A DNA stretch of 64,000 bases from an uncultured Methanoregula sp. GTDB taxonomy: Archaea > Halobacteriota > Methanomicrobia > Methanomicrobiales > Methanospirillaceae. The position numbers were made by a program, and so were the translations under genes. The notes below the pieces were generated by a model, which worked only from the letters and a program-made list of their open reading frames with translations, was not told the DNA's origin and ran no database searches. Positions 55,690-64,000 of the stretch are shown piece by piece. Each line of letters begins with the position of its first letter. Positions within the stretch are counted from its first letter, which is position 1. Where the stretch lies: the NCBI RefSeq assembly GCF_963678795.1, contig NZ_OY787453.1, positions 434,001 to 498,000 on the forward strand, given 5' to 3'.

Positions 55690-56583
55690 TTAACCCTCAA
55701 CAACTTTGATGAGTTCCTGCATGACGGCGTCCACGCTCTTCCACGTGGGGCTGTCGCCGCGCCTGATGATGAACGGCCTGCCTTCGTCACCTGCCTTGCG
55801 CATCTCGATGTCCAGCGGGATTGCTCCAAGGAACGGAACCCTGAGTTCCTCTGCGATCTTCCTGCCGCCGCCTTTGCCAAACAGATCTATCTGCTCACCG
55901 CAGTGAGGGCAGACCATCCCGCTCATGTTCTCGATGATGCCAATCACCGGGAGGCCGAGTTTCTCGATGAACTTTGCAGACTTCCGGGCATCCATGGTGG
56001 CGACGTCCTGCGGAGTGGTGACCACAACCGCCCCGCGGACATTAGGAGCGAGCTGGGCGATGGTCAGGGCCTCGTCACCGGTACCTGGCGGAAGGTCAAC
56101 GACAAGGTAATCCAGCGGCCCCCAGTTCACTTCCGTGAGGAACTGCTGGATCGCAGCCATCTTCATCGGCCCGCGCCAGATGATGGGGGTACTGGTATCG
56201 GGCAGCAGGAATGCCATGGAGATGACCGAGAGATTGCCGATCACGTGGACGGGTTCGATCCGGTCATCCATCATCGCGAGCTTGTGGTCTTCGATCCCCA
56301 GCATCTTGGGAATATTGGGGCCGTGCATATCAAGGTCAAGGAGCCCGATCCTCTTCCCATGGGCAGCGAGAGCATAGGCAAGGTTAACCGAGACCGTGGA
56401 TTTCCCTACCCCTCCTTTGCCGGAAAGGACCATGATGACGTGTTTGACGTCAATATCTGCCTTTGGCGGCAGTCCTGCCGGACCGTTCTTTGCCGATGCA
56501 CAGGTTGTTGCGGTCGGACAGCTGGAGCATTCCTTCTTGCACTCCTCATCCGCCTTCGGTTTTTTGATATTGTTCTTTGCCAT
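55690..56583 (-). CDS. mrp: Mrp/NBP35-type iron-sulfur cluster carrier ATPase
   Basis: The roughly 297-residue protein has the deviant Walker A SGKGGVGKST, an N-terminal NBP35-like Cys cluster (CKKECSSCPTATTC) and the C-terminal cluster-binding CPHC in MVCPHCGEQ. It binds and transfers [4Fe-4S] clusters. ATG 56583 is chosen because GGAGG lies six bases upstream; a longer frame to 56691 lacks such a site. The N-terminal Cys set makes it closer to NBP35 than to short bacterial Mrp. It heads a two-gene operon. Confidence 0.93.
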   Translation of the reverse strand: MAKNNIKKPKADEECKKECSSCPTATTCASAKNGPAGLPPKADIDVKHVIMVLSGKGGVGKSTVSVNLAYALAAHGKRIGLLDLDMHGPNIPKMLGIEDHKLAMMDDRIEPVHVIGNLSVISMAFLLPDTSTPIIWRGPMKMAAIQQFLTEVNWGPLDYLVVDLPPGTGDEALTIAQLAPNVRGAVVVTTPQDVATMDARKSAKFIEKLGLPVIGIIENMSGMVCPHCGEQIDLFGKGGGRKIAEELRVPFLGAIPLDIEMRKAGDEGRPFIIRRGDSPTWKSVDAVMQELIKVVEG

Positions 56584-56645
56584 CGTTGCCTCCAGTAAAA
56601 ACAACTGTGTACTCTCACCAGTTGTCCGCACAAGACAATAAAGAT

Positions 56646-56867
56646 GTGGAGATTGAGGCAGAGGCATGGTGGGTAAAACGTTTGTCTGCAAAGTACCTCC
56701 ATCCCCCCAGTCCCGGGCCAGGTCAGACGCACCGGTATTTCTTCAAGCTGTACGGGCCCGATACCATGCTTCAGCTTGAAGACGGGGTGTCCGGAGAGGA
56801 TCTGATACAGGCCATGCACGGCCATGTGGTCCAGTATGGCGAGACCTGCGTGACGTACGGCCGGTAA
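56646..56867 (+). CDS. Small conserved-looking protein divergent from mrp
   Basis: The frame ends EDLIQAMHGHVVQYGETCVTYGR and has balanced composition, with the aromatic-rich AEAWWVKRLSAKYLHPP and RYFFKLYGPD segments. The likely start is GTG 56646 (73 residues), giving VEIEAEAWW; the frame is open further upstream but would overlap the mrp leader. No family is recognised. It is divergent from mrp and 100 bases before the dGTPase-like gene. Confidence 0.5.
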   Translation: MEIEAEAWWVKRLSAKYLHPPSPGPGQTHRYFFKLYGPDTMLQLEDGVSGEDLIQAMHGHVVQYGETCVTYGR

Positions 56868-56967
56868 ATCCCAAAATCTCACACTTTTTTTAAACCACCC
56901 TGGTATTACCCGTTGAACTGCTCCCCTTCGTCACCATTAAGATGTTCCGGTACAGATTGACGATGAC

Positions 56968-58173
56968 ATGCAGAGACCTGCCCCGCCACGCGTTCCGGAT
57001 CCCCGGCTTGACTCGGCAATCCGGATGCAGACCGATCGCCGTGAATCGCTCCTGTCGCCCCTTGCCGCACGAAGTTCCGGCGCTATCCGCAGGTACGGGA
57101 GAAAACCCGAGGATATCCGGACCCCGTATTCCCGCGACGCGGACCGGATCATCCACACCCGTGCATATACCCGTTATATCGATAAAACCCAGGTTTTCTA
57201 TCTTGTGGAAAACGATCATATCACTCACCGGGTCATCCACGTCCAGCTGGTATCAAAGATTGCCCGGACTATCGGAAGATGCCTGCGGCTCAACGAGGAT
57301 CTCCTCGAGGCTATCGCGCTGGGCCATGATATCGGTCACATCCCCTATGGCCATTTTGGCGAAACCTGCCTCTCGGAACTCTGTGAAAAAAACGGGATTG
57401 GGAAATTCTGTCATAATGTCCAGAGTGTCCGGTTCCTCGACAAGATCGAGGATTGCGACCTGACCCTCCAGGTTCTTGATGGTGTTCTCTGCCATAACGG
57501 CGAGGCGGATGATGTCAGGATCAGGCCGGAGCCGGTTGCAAGTTTTGAGGCATTCGACCGGAAAGTGAAGGAGACCGCGAACAACAAGCGTCCCTGCTCC
57601 CCCATGACCCTTGAAGGATGCGTTGTCAAGTTCGCTGACACCATTGCGTACATTGGCAGGGATCTCCAGGATGCCCGCGAAGTCGGGCTCATCGGTGATG
57701 ATACTCCCATACCGGATGCCTGCGGGGATGTGCTTGGCCGGGACAACGGCCATATCATAGATACCCTTATCCATGATCTGCTGGAGAACAGCGATGCGGA
57801 AGAGGCCGGGTTCATCTCATACAGTCCTGAAGTCGAGAATGCCCTCATAGGCCTGCGGGCATTTTCCCGCCGGTATATCTATGATAACCCGGCACTTACT
57901 ACAGAACGAAAAAAGATCCGGAGAATGTTTGCCACCCTCTTTTCTGCATGTCTTGAAGATCTTGAGGAGGGCAGACGTACCGCAAAAATTTTTATGGATT
58001 TTATCGAAAGCGGACCGGTGAGCAGAACCTACCTTGATTCTGCAACACCTCCGGAGCTCGTCCGGGATTTCATTGCCGGGATGACGGATCGCTACTTTGC
58101 CCGGCGGTACGAAGAGTGCGTGATACCCAGGAGAATTGAAGGGAAATTCAATTTCGCAGGTGACAGGAGTTAA
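56968..58173 (+). CDS. dGTPase-like HD-domain hydrolase
   Basis: The 401-residue protein belongs to the dNTP triphosphohydrolase/HD superfamily. The metal-binding residues are visible: His in THRVIHVQLVSKIA, the HD pair in ALGHDIGHIPYGHFGE, and a later Asp in the VVKFADTIAYIGRDLQ segment. The PYSRDADRIIHTRAYTRYIDKTQV region contacts the nucleotide in dGTPases. Such enzymes convert dNTPs to deoxynucleosides plus triphosphate, adjusting pools or limiting viruses. Substrate is unproven; other HD hydrolases are possible. A second start at residue 20 (ATG 57025) is possible. Confidence 0.82.
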   Translation: MQRPAPPRVPDPRLDSAIRMQTDRRESLLSPLAARSSGAIRRYGRKPEDIRTPYSRDADRIIHTRAYTRYIDKTQVFYLVENDHITHRVIHVQLVSKIARTIGRCLRLNEDLLEAIALGHDIGHIPYGHFGETCLSELCEKNGIGKFCHNVQSVRFLDKIEDCDLTLQVLDGVLCHNGEADDVRIRPEPVASFEAFDRKVKETANNKRPCSPMTLEGCVVKFADTIAYIGRDLQDAREVGLIGDDTPIPDACGDVLGRDNGHIIDTLIHDLLENSDAEEAGFISYSPEVENALIGLRAFSRRYIYDNPALTTERKKIRRMFATLFSACLEDLEEGRRTAKIFMDFIESGPVSRTYLDSATPPELVRDFIAGMTDRYFARRYEECVIPRRIEGKFNFAGDRS

Positions 58174-58361
58174 TCGTACTTTCCTTTGGGCCCGGTCCAG
58201 CCGGTGAACCCGCAGTAGATACAGCCAACCCCGTCACAGTGGTGGCACAGCCGTTTGGGTGCAGTAACAAGAACCGTACCCGTCTTGTTGCAGTATGTGC
58301 ATCCAAGGCCTCCACAATGCCCGCACTCTGCCGGTTCATAGGTTTTTTCGTGAGTTGTCAT
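58170..58361 (-). CDS. Small DnaJ-type zinc-finger protein
   Basis: The 63-residue protein is almost entirely two CxxCxGxG-like zinc motifs: CGHCGGLGCTYCNKTG and CHHCDGVGCIYCGFTG, arranged as in the DnaJ cysteine-rich domain but without a J domain. It probably binds one or two zinc ions and may recognise unfolded protein or other partners. It lies between the dGTPase gene (converging) and the Ser/Thr kinase (upstream on the same strand, 48 bases). Confidence 0.75.
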   Translation of the reverse strand: MTTHEKTYEPAECGHCGGLGCTYCNKTGTVLVTAPKRLCHHCDGVGCIYCGFTGWTGPKGKYD

Positions 58362-58409
58362 TCGTGAATCATCTTAAAAGCAGGCCTGATGTTTCGTCCT
58401 GCATCCGGT

Positions 58410-60497
58410 TTAATCGTCATCTTCGTCCAGGTACCCCCGAAGGGCCGCCATGAGTTCTGCCGCTGACTGGTAGCGGTCCGGTGGATTCTTTGCAAGGCAT
58501 TTTAAGATAATCTTCTCGACTGCCTCTGCATCGGGATTGTATTCTGAGGGTGGAATCGGCGTTTCCCGCAGGATCGCGTTGCCAACTTCAACAATGCTCT
58601 CCCCCCCGAACGGGATCGAACCGGTCACCAGCTCGTAGAAGACCACGCCCAGCTGGTAGATATCTGTCCGTTCGTCGGTTCTCCCGAATTCCGTTGGGGA
58701 TACCTGTTCCGGGGCTGCATAGGAGAGGGAGAACCCGGCAATGCTCGATTTCTTGACCTCCGCGGCAAGTACCTTGCTCATCCCCCAGTCAGTGATCTTG
58801 GGCACGAGAGCTTCTGTCAGGAGAATGTTGTGCGGCTTGATATCCCGGTGTATGAACCCGTGCTCGTGGGCGTACCGCAGTCCATCGACAATGCCTGTGA
58901 TAAGATGAACTGCTTTCCAGACTGGCAGGGGCTTCTCGATTGCCTCAAGTGAGCTTGGAACAAATTCCATCTCCACGTAAGGGACCGGAAGGATATTGAC
59001 TGCAGTTACTTCGACAATGTTCGGGTGACGCAGCGTCTCCCATGCTGCGATCTCGTTTAAGAAACATTTACCGGTTACCTCGTCGAAACTGATCGGGATC
59101 TTGACTGCGACCCGGATTCCGTCCGTCTTGCGTATTGCCGAGAAGACCCACGCGATCCCACCCCTGCCAACGAACATGATCTCGGTATACTTGTTCTCCA
59201 GTTCCCGCGGGAAGTAATTCTTCTGGTCAGCTATCGCGGGGTGAGGGCTTGTCTGGGTATTTTCCATCTGGATGGTATTTGTTGCAGGAGTTGTGGCAGA
59301 AGAAGGGATCCGGTTGATGGCGGTTTTCAGGATCGATGCAGCCCGTGCAACTACCGGAGTAATACCCGCTTCCCCGGCAGGCTCCGGCTTATCCCTGCGG
59401 AAATACATAACACCGGCAGCGATTATCAGCATGACCAGGAGGAGGGACAGCACGAGCGTGATGACGGGAACATTCGGCCAGATGCGGGGGAATGTGAACG
59501 GGGCGCCTGAAGGGGGATTGTCAGTAACCTGAATGGTCCGGGTCGGGGGGGGAGCCGTTACCACAGGTGTTGTGGGGGCCTGGGATACAACCGTGGGTTT
59601 CAGTCCCGGACTGCTTCCGGCAGGAGTGACCGCCGTATAATACTCCCGCGGGTCCATCAGGGGGAATTCATCGAGGATTTCCTGACTGCTCCCGGCAGTA
59701 CCTTTCCCGGTTATTCCGACACTGACAACATAGGGGTTATCACCGATACCATCCCCGTTCTTGTCCCGTCCCTGGTAATCTTTCCAGTAATTCCCCATCC
59801 GGCTCTCGGCTTTCTGGCCAAGATAAGTGTAGGAATAAGGAACGAGCGAGCTCCACGTTGAGGTCGGACTCTCTGAAAGAACATTCTGGTTGTTGAGGAA
59901 ATTATTCCGGATGATGAGGTTCCCAAGAGATTTTCCATCGAGAGTGATCCCAATCGTATTTTTCTGGAATGTGTTCTGCTCGATCCGGTTCTCTGAAGAG
60001 GATTCAAGCGAGATGCCATATTTATTGTTCTGGGCTATCTCGTTTGCAGATATGGTGTTTTTCCGTGCAGATACAAGCGATATCCCCTGCCCGTTATTCC
60101 GGAGGATATTATTGCGTATGGTGTTACTGTCAGATGCGATGCGGATTGCGCTCCACATCTCGCTGTTCTGGATGGTGAAGCCTTCAACCGAACAGCCTTC
60201 TGCAAGGATGCTGATCCCATCTCCTTTGTTACCGGGCTCGATGACCGGCACCCCGTTACCGCTGTCAACTCCGACGAGTGCGATCTTCTTCTCCAGATGG
60301 ATACTCTCCACATACGTCCCGCTCTGGACCCTTACCGTATCGCCGCTGCTCGACCAGTCCACTGCGTCCTGGATACTGCTGAATTCGGCACCCTGAGGAG
60401 CAACAACATGCTCGGCTGCACTTACCGGGATGCAGATGCAGGCCAGTATGATGGTGGTTACGATAAGAGCGCGGAAGATCTGGTGCAGCGGGATCAT
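58410..60497 (-). CDS. Membrane Ser/Thr protein kinase with NosD-type beta-helix ectodomain
   Basis: The 695-residue protein has a signal sequence (7-27), a right-handed beta-helix of NosD/PbH1 repeats (about 30-210), a Pro/Thr linker, a transmembrane helix (about 343-366), a cytoplasmic linker and a eukaryotic-type kinase domain (about 435-690). Catalytic parts look intact: glycine loop VGRGGIAWVF, K466 in VAVKIP, HRD at 550-552 with N557, DWG at 570-572 in place of DFG, and APE at 595-597. It lies 91 bases after an FHA-winged-helix gene on the same strand. A sensor-kinase role with an extracellular carbohydrate- or polymer-binding domain is inferred. Confidence 0.88.
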   Translation of the reverse strand: MIPLHQIFRALIVTTIILACICIPVSAAEHVVAPQGAEFSSIQDAVDWSSSGDTVRVQSGTYVESIHLEKKIALVGVDSGNGVPVIEPGNKGDGISILAEGCSVEGFTIQNSEMWSAIRIASDSNTIRNNILRNNGQGISLVSARKNTISANEIAQNNKYGISLESSSENRIEQNTFQKNTIGITLDGKSLGNLIIRNNFLNNQNVLSESPTSTWSSLVPYSYTYLGQKAESRMGNYWKDYQGRDKNGDGIGDNPYVVSVGITGKGTAGSSQEILDEFPLMDPREYYTAVTPAGSSPGLKPTVVSQAPTTPVVTAPPPTRTIQVTDNPPSGAPFTFPRIWPNVPVITLVLSLLLVMLIIAAGVMYFRRDKPEPAGEAGITPVVARAASILKTAINRIPSSATTPATNTIQMENTQTSPHPAIADQKNYFPRELENKYTEIMFVGRGGIAWVFSAIRKTDGIRVAVKIPISFDEVTGKCFLNEIAAWETLRHPNIVEVTAVNILPVPYVEMEFVPSSLEAIEKPLPVWKAVHLITGIVDGLRYAHEHGFIHRDIKPHNILLTEALVPKITDWGMSKVLAAEVKKSSIAGFSLSYAAPEQVSPTEFGRTDERTDIYQLGVVFYELVTGSIPFGGESIVEVGNAILRETPIPPSEYNPDAEAVEKIILKCLAKNPPDRYQSAAELMAALRGYLDEDDD

Positions 60498-60588
60498 GGG
60501 TGTTCCGGGGGGGCAGACGTGGTTATTCAGGAATTGTTCCAGGTTTATACTTGCTGATAGTCCCTTTGGCGTTATCTGGCTTATAGTA

Positions 60589-61371
60589 TCATGTTTTTTC
60601 AGGGAGAATTACCAGGATTCTTACCCCTGATGAACCTTTTGCAAGCTCGATGAGATCCCCGTCACGCAGCAGCTCTTTTACATTCTTCTCAAGCTTCCGG
60701 TTATTCAGCTGGGTTCCCCCGGTGCTTCCGCAGTCCTCGATGTGCCAGACACCCTTTTCCTGCAGGAATCTGCCGTGGGGCTTTGATACGCGCGTCACCG
60801 CGGTATAGCCATCGGAAAGAACCACGTCGTCAGGACTGCCCGTGGCGGCGTTATCAGGATCGATCCTCCCGAAATTAACGATGTCGCTTTTGAGGAGGAA
60901 GAGTTTCCCGTCATCCGGGCCCCCGAGCACGATCGCTGCTGGCATATTGCCCAGCACTTCTTTTGAGAGTGTCCCTTTGACCTCGTCGAGCCTCCGCGAG
61001 ATCTCGCTTCCCACGATCTGGACCCTCGTGTTTGAGAAGAACCCCAGGTTCCGTATGATGGCCTCAAGCCCCCCGGGAACGAGAGAGTACTGCCAGACCG
61101 GGTGAATTCCCTTGGAGGTCGGCGCCCCAAGGCCCGCCTCCTTCTTGATAACCCCGATACTCAGCAGCTTGTCGAGATGCTTTTTTGTATTCTCGTAACT
61201 TGTCTCGATCTCTTTTGAGATCGCCCGGGCATCCCGGGGTTTCTTCTCGATGAATTTTAATATCCTGAGCCGGGCGCTGCTCGAGAGAACATCCAGGTAT
61301 TCTGACAGTTCTTCAAGCGAGTCCGACTCTTCGTGAATAATGATTGTGGGTGACTTGTCTGCAGGATTCAT
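60589..61371 (-). CDS. Winged-helix regulator with C-terminal FHA domain
   Basis: The 260-residue protein has an ArsR-like winged helix (about 20-110, with ARLRILKFIEKKPRDARAI) and an FHA domain (about 155-255) with the conserved G-R pair (VNFGRIDPD), Ser-x-x-His (SKPH), the GSTGGT loop and NN motif. FHA domains bind phosphothreonine peptides, so this is a candidate transcription factor read out by the downstream Ser/Thr kinase. GGTGGAG precedes ATG 61371, and a minus-strand AAATATAAA box lies about 75 bases upstream. No phosphorylation site can be assigned from sequence alone. Confidence 0.85.
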   Translation of the reverse strand: MNPADKSPTIIIHEESDSLEELSEYLDVLSSSARLRILKFIEKKPRDARAISKEIETSYENTKKHLDKLLSIGVIKKEAGLGAPTSKGIHPVWQYSLVPGGLEAIIRNLGFFSNTRVQIVGSEISRRLDEVKGTLSKEVLGNMPAAIVLGGPDDGKLFLLKSDIVNFGRIDPDNAATGSPDDVVLSDGYTAVTRVSKPHGRFLQEKGVWHIEDCGSTGGTQLNNRKLEKNVKELLRDGDLIELAKGSSGVRILVILPEKT

Positions 61372-61627
61372 AGCGCTCCACCCGGGTAGTTCTTTGCCCT
61401 TTCTGGTAAAACCTGTTGGTTACCGGAAGAGTTAGGCATAACGGTTTATATTTCCTCCCCATACCGTTACCCTTCTGGTTGATTGTTCTAACCCGGAGGT
61501 TATGCACTCCAACCCGGGCGATTTTGTGTATTTATCTGTCCGGCCAAAAGAGGTTATTAGCAGGTGATGCACGAACACGAATCGGCGCATTCACCGACCC
61601 ATACACAACTTCACGGAGAACTGAACA

Positions 61628-61858
61628 ATGGACACAGGAAAAATTCTGATCGGGTTTGCATTCCTCCTCCTATCAGCAGCCCTCATGGTATCCCCATCAA
61701 GCGCTGAGATGCAGGGTCTGCACTGCGATGCCGGCTGCGGGTGTGCTGGTACTACAGGACAGTCCGCTGCACTATCACCAGTTCAGTACGGACAGCCGGC
61801 ATCAGCAGGAACAGGATTTGCGCTCATGGACCCGGCCGACCCGGCGGATCTGCCATAA
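61628..61858 (+). CDS. Tiny secreted Cys-containing protein
   Basis: The 76-residue protein is mainly a signal peptide (about 1-26, ending SSA) and a short mature part with a Cys-rich DAGCGCAG motif and acidic Asp/Pro end (DPADPADLP). The mature form would be about 50 residues. No family is recognised; the CxC could bind metal or form a disulfide. A TATA-like TTTATATT lies near 61446, about 180 bases upstream. The frame is plausible, but a chance one is possible. Confidence 0.5.
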   Translation: MDTGKILIGFAFLLLSAALMVSPSSAEMQGLHCDAGCGCAGTTGQSAALSPVQYGQPASAGTGFALMDPADPADLP

Positions 61859-62315
61859 AAACCTCATCCTGTGTCCCATCAGATCCCCATCATCTGCCAC
61901 GCACCCGTACGAGCGATCAACCCTGAGGGAATGTTCCCGGTGGCTCATAAGTGACCCCCCGGGTCGATACCCTCAGCAGGCCGACTCCTGCTTCCTTCGG
62001 GAAAGCAGGAAACAATCTCTCACTCCAGAGACCGGAATGGAGGAAAACCTCCTTCCGGATCATACAACAAGCCACTCAATCCCTTTTTCCTCCTGTATGA
62101 AAAACCGTTCTTTTCATCAATTAAAGAATAACTGAGTCCGGACACCGCACCGGTATCTACGCAATCCGGTTTTCCCTCTCCTTTGCATTCTGTGTTGGGC
62201 AAGCCAGGGTATCTGACAGGAACCCCTCTTGCCGACCGGGTTAATATGCCAGTATTTATTGCTGATATCATTAAACTAAAAAACCGGGATACCCGTTCGT
62301 ACGTGGGGAAAATTC
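61859..62315. other. Intergenic gap with a strong hairpin
   Basis: Between the small secreted protein and the channel gene I find no credible gene. A hairpin with 8-base perfect arms, TCCTGCTT (61986-61993) and AAGCAGGA (62003-62010), around a CCTTCGGGA loop, is the main structure. It could be a terminator-like or repeat-derived element; related sequence occurs near 29690-29745. Confidence 0.45.
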
Positions 62316-63149
62316 ATGGGAAACGATCTTCAGAAACAGGTGTACGAGATACTCGAAAGCCGGAGCAGGGAATTACCGGCAGGGATTTTCTTATCCCGTG
62401 CTCTCCTTCTCCTCATCCTGATTAATGTAATCGCTGCTGTGATAGAGACGGATGCCTGGTTTTTCCATACCTATGGTCGCACTCTCGACATCATTGCCGT
62501 ATTCTCGGTTTTTGTCTTTTCCGCCGAATATATCCTGAGAGTCTGGTGCTGTACACAGAATCCTGCGTACCAGTCACCGGTCACTGGCAGGCTCAGGTAC
62601 ATGGTTACACCGGCTGCGATCATCGATCTGTTTGTCATCCTGCCGTTCTTCTGCCTGCCCTTTGTTGTCCACAAGGGGGTGACCTCATTTATCCGGTTCC
62701 TGCGCATATTCTGGATCCTGAAGATCGGTCATTACACCCGGAGCCTCGGTATATTTTCCCGGGTCTTCAAAGCAAAACGGGAAGAGATCTTCATTGCTTT
62801 CTTTGTAATGCTGGTCCTCCTCGTGATTGGATCCGCCCTGATCTTCTTTGCAGAAAATGAGGCACAACCCACAAAATTCTCCAGCGTGCTCGCTTCGATG
62901 TGGTGGGGTATCGAGACCATGGCAACGATCGGATACGGTGACATGGTGCCTGTCACCCCTCTCGGGAAAATTATTGCCGCTTTCGTTGCGGTGGTAGGTA
63001 TAGGCCTTTTTGCCCTGCCCGCCGGTATCCTGGCATCCGGATTCATCGATGAATATAATAAAACCCGTAACAATATGCAGACTCCGCCGAAAATCTGCCC
63101 CCATTGCGGGAAAGAGATAGACGATCAGCAGAAGGGAAAGGATCCATAA
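62316..63149 (+). CDS. Voltage-gated-type potassium channel with C-terminal zinc ribbon
   Basis: The 277-residue protein is a six-helix channel subunit: S1 (about 25-45), S2 (57-78), S3 (100-115), an S4-like helix (121-145) carrying R127, R130, K136 and R142, S5 (156-178), pore helix and the selectivity filter TIGYGD (204-209), then S6 (217-242). Four subunits would form a K+ channel. The C-terminus ends with a CPHCGKE zinc-ribbon half, possibly interacting between subunits or sensing metal. Voltage gating is probable from S4 but unproven; GGGGA lies eight bases before ATG. Confidence 0.93.
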   Translation: MGNDLQKQVYEILESRSRELPAGIFLSRALLLLILINVIAAVIETDAWFFHTYGRTLDIIAVFSVFVFSAEYILRVWCCTQNPAYQSPVTGRLRYMVTPAAIIDLFVILPFFCLPFVVHKGVTSFIRFLRIFWILKIGHYTRSLGIFSRVFKAKREEIFIAFFVMLVLLVIGSALIFFAENEAQPTKFSSVLASMWWGIETMATIGYGDMVPVTPLGKIIAAFVAVVGIGLFALPAGILASGFIDEYNKTRNNMQTPPKICPHCGKEIDDQQKGKDP

Positions 63150-63320
63150 TCCCGAAATCTTCCTGCCGGTGTCCCTGGATCAACCGGATATTTTCCTGAA
63201 GAGTAGCGCATCGGAGTCCATTCCGTATCACGGGTGTGCCCATTCACTAGTTTTATACCATCAGCCTTACATGGTGTATCTGTGCAGTCCCGTACACGGG
63301 ACTAGAGAGGTTAGTTTCGT

Positions 63321-64000
63321 ATGACATCCGCAATGAAGATCCAGATAAATTATACCGAAGCCGCAGAAGTTCTCAAAAAATATCTCAAACTGCGTGGATC
63401 GCCGGTTGCGTTCCGGTTTGCCACAAAAAAGGAAGAGATTCCGGCAGGTATGGAAAAGATCGACAAGACCATCCGGCACTGTTCGATGGTAGGGCTTGCG
63501 AGAAATGAGGGGCGTATCTTCTATGCACTTGCAGACAACCATGAGTGTAACGGCGGAGCGTGGTCCCTTGGGCTCAGGGAAATAACCGAGACCCTCAAAA
63601 CAGGGGATTTTTACTTCAGGCTGGGAAAATTCGAGAGTGCAGGGTCGTGTAAGAGGACGATCGACCGCGTTGCCCACCTCAATTGCGGGGATACGTATGC
63701 CACGCTCTATGCACCCCTTGAAAAAACACCTTTCGACCCGCAGGTTGTTCTGATTGTTGCCAGTCCCTGGGCGATGCTGAAACTCTCCCAGAGTTCCCTC
63801 TTCCGCCTCGGCGGCCGGATCAATGCGGAATTTGCCGGCATCCAGTCGGTATGCGCCGATACCTGTGCCCAGACCTATCTCAACGGGAAGATCAACTTTT
63901 CGCTTGGATGCGACGGGTCGCGCAAGTTCTCCGGTATCGAGGATGGAGAGATGGTAATGGGAATTCCGGCCGAACTCCTCCCTGAACTTACCGAAGCGCT
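63321..64000 (+). CDS. DUF169 family protein (truncated by window edge)
   Basis: The frame opens at ATG 63321 (preceded by AGAGG) and stays open to the window's end, giving at least 226 residues. Its pattern (GSPVAFRFATKKEEIP, then CSMVGLARNEG, CNGGAWSLGL and the SCKRTIDRVAH region) matches DUF169, proteins of unknown function common in methanogens and anaerobes. Several conserved Cys (near positions 54, 74, 112 and later) suggest metal or cofactor binding. The C-terminus lies outside the window. Confidence 0.8.
   Translation, partial: MTSAMKIQINYTEAAEVLKKYLKLRGSPVAFRFATKKEEIPAGMEKIDKTIRHCSMVGLARNEGRIFYALADNHECNGGAWSLGLREITETLKTGDFYFRLGKFESAGSCKRTIDRVAHLNCGDTYATLYAPLEKTPFDPQVVLIVASPWAMLKLSQSSLFRLGGRINAEFAGIQSVCADTCAQTYLNGKINFSLGCDGSRKFSGIEDGEMVMGIPAELLPELTEA

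Noticed and set aside
58410..60497. Pseudokinase because DFG is DWG
   Set aside because: The lysine, HRD aspartate, asparagine and metal-binding aspartate are all present, so activity is likely.
1..64000. tRNA, rRNA genes or origin of replication
   Set aside because: Reading the intergenic regions on both strands I found no T-loop/acceptor pattern and no cluster of origin-type repeats; a covariance search could still reveal small RNAs.

Overview
The window looks like a chromosomal segment of a methanogenic euryarchaeon, most likely a member of the Methanomicrobiales close to Methanoregula. The evidence is an archaeal information-processing block (L44e, S27e, aIF2-alpha, Nop10, PriS, GINS), glycerol-1-phosphate dehydrogenase for archaeal lipids, an archaellin and archaeal pilins, 6-phospho-3-hexuloisomerase, UPF0058 and UPF0179 proteins, and very large multi-PAS histidine kinases. 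I saw no rRNA or tRNA gene and no CRISPR array.

Layout. 0-3 kb: a response regulator with a long disordered linker, then an EndoQ-type PHP nuclease. 3-12 kb: a secreted clostripain-like protease and two large paralogous surface proteins that join a papain-like protease to a beta-propeller of LVIVD-type repeats and a C-terminal membrane anchor. 12-19.2 kb: hexuloisomerase, then a compact minus-strand housekeeping run, L44e > S27e > aIF2-alpha > Nop10 > PAC2 chaperone, preceded by Elp3 > PriS > GINS. The 51-codon nop10 gene overlaps both neighbours. 19.2-22 kb: an ADP-ribosylglycohydrolase and two tandem pilin genes with near-identical 5' halves and divergent 3' ends.

22-24.5 kb is the clearest foreign or plastic island. 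Two almost identical IS5-like elements lie in the same orientation 33 bp apart. Each has 13-bp terminal inverted repeats and its own 8-bp target duplication, and both sit in an AT-rich cluster of short imperfect-palindrome repeats. 24.5-29.5 kb: a cupin, UPF0179 and egsA on the minus strand, divergent from DUF63 > SpoIIM-like > proS with only 11 bp between the two start codons.

29.8-51 kb is a minus-strand signalling cluster: one MASE3 histidine kinase, a stand-alone receiver, a receiver-kinase fusion, two more multi-PAS kinases, and two receiver proteins with GAF or PAS output domains. Together it carries over 30 PAS domains and no obvious DNA-binding output. 51-58.4 kb: small secreted or membrane proteins, an archaellin away from any archaellum operon, zinc-ribbon proteins, an Mrp/NBP35 Fe-S carrier and a dGTPase-like HD hydrolase.

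58.4-61.4 kb holds what I consider the most interesting system: a membrane protein with an extracytoplasmic NosD-type beta-helix joined to a cytoplasmic eukaryotic-type Ser/Thr kinase, just downstream of a winged-helix protein with a C-terminal FHA domain. This suggests a kinase to phosphothreonine-reading transcription factor circuit. The window ends with a tiny secreted protein, a voltage-gated-type potassium channel and a DUF169 gene cut by the right edge.
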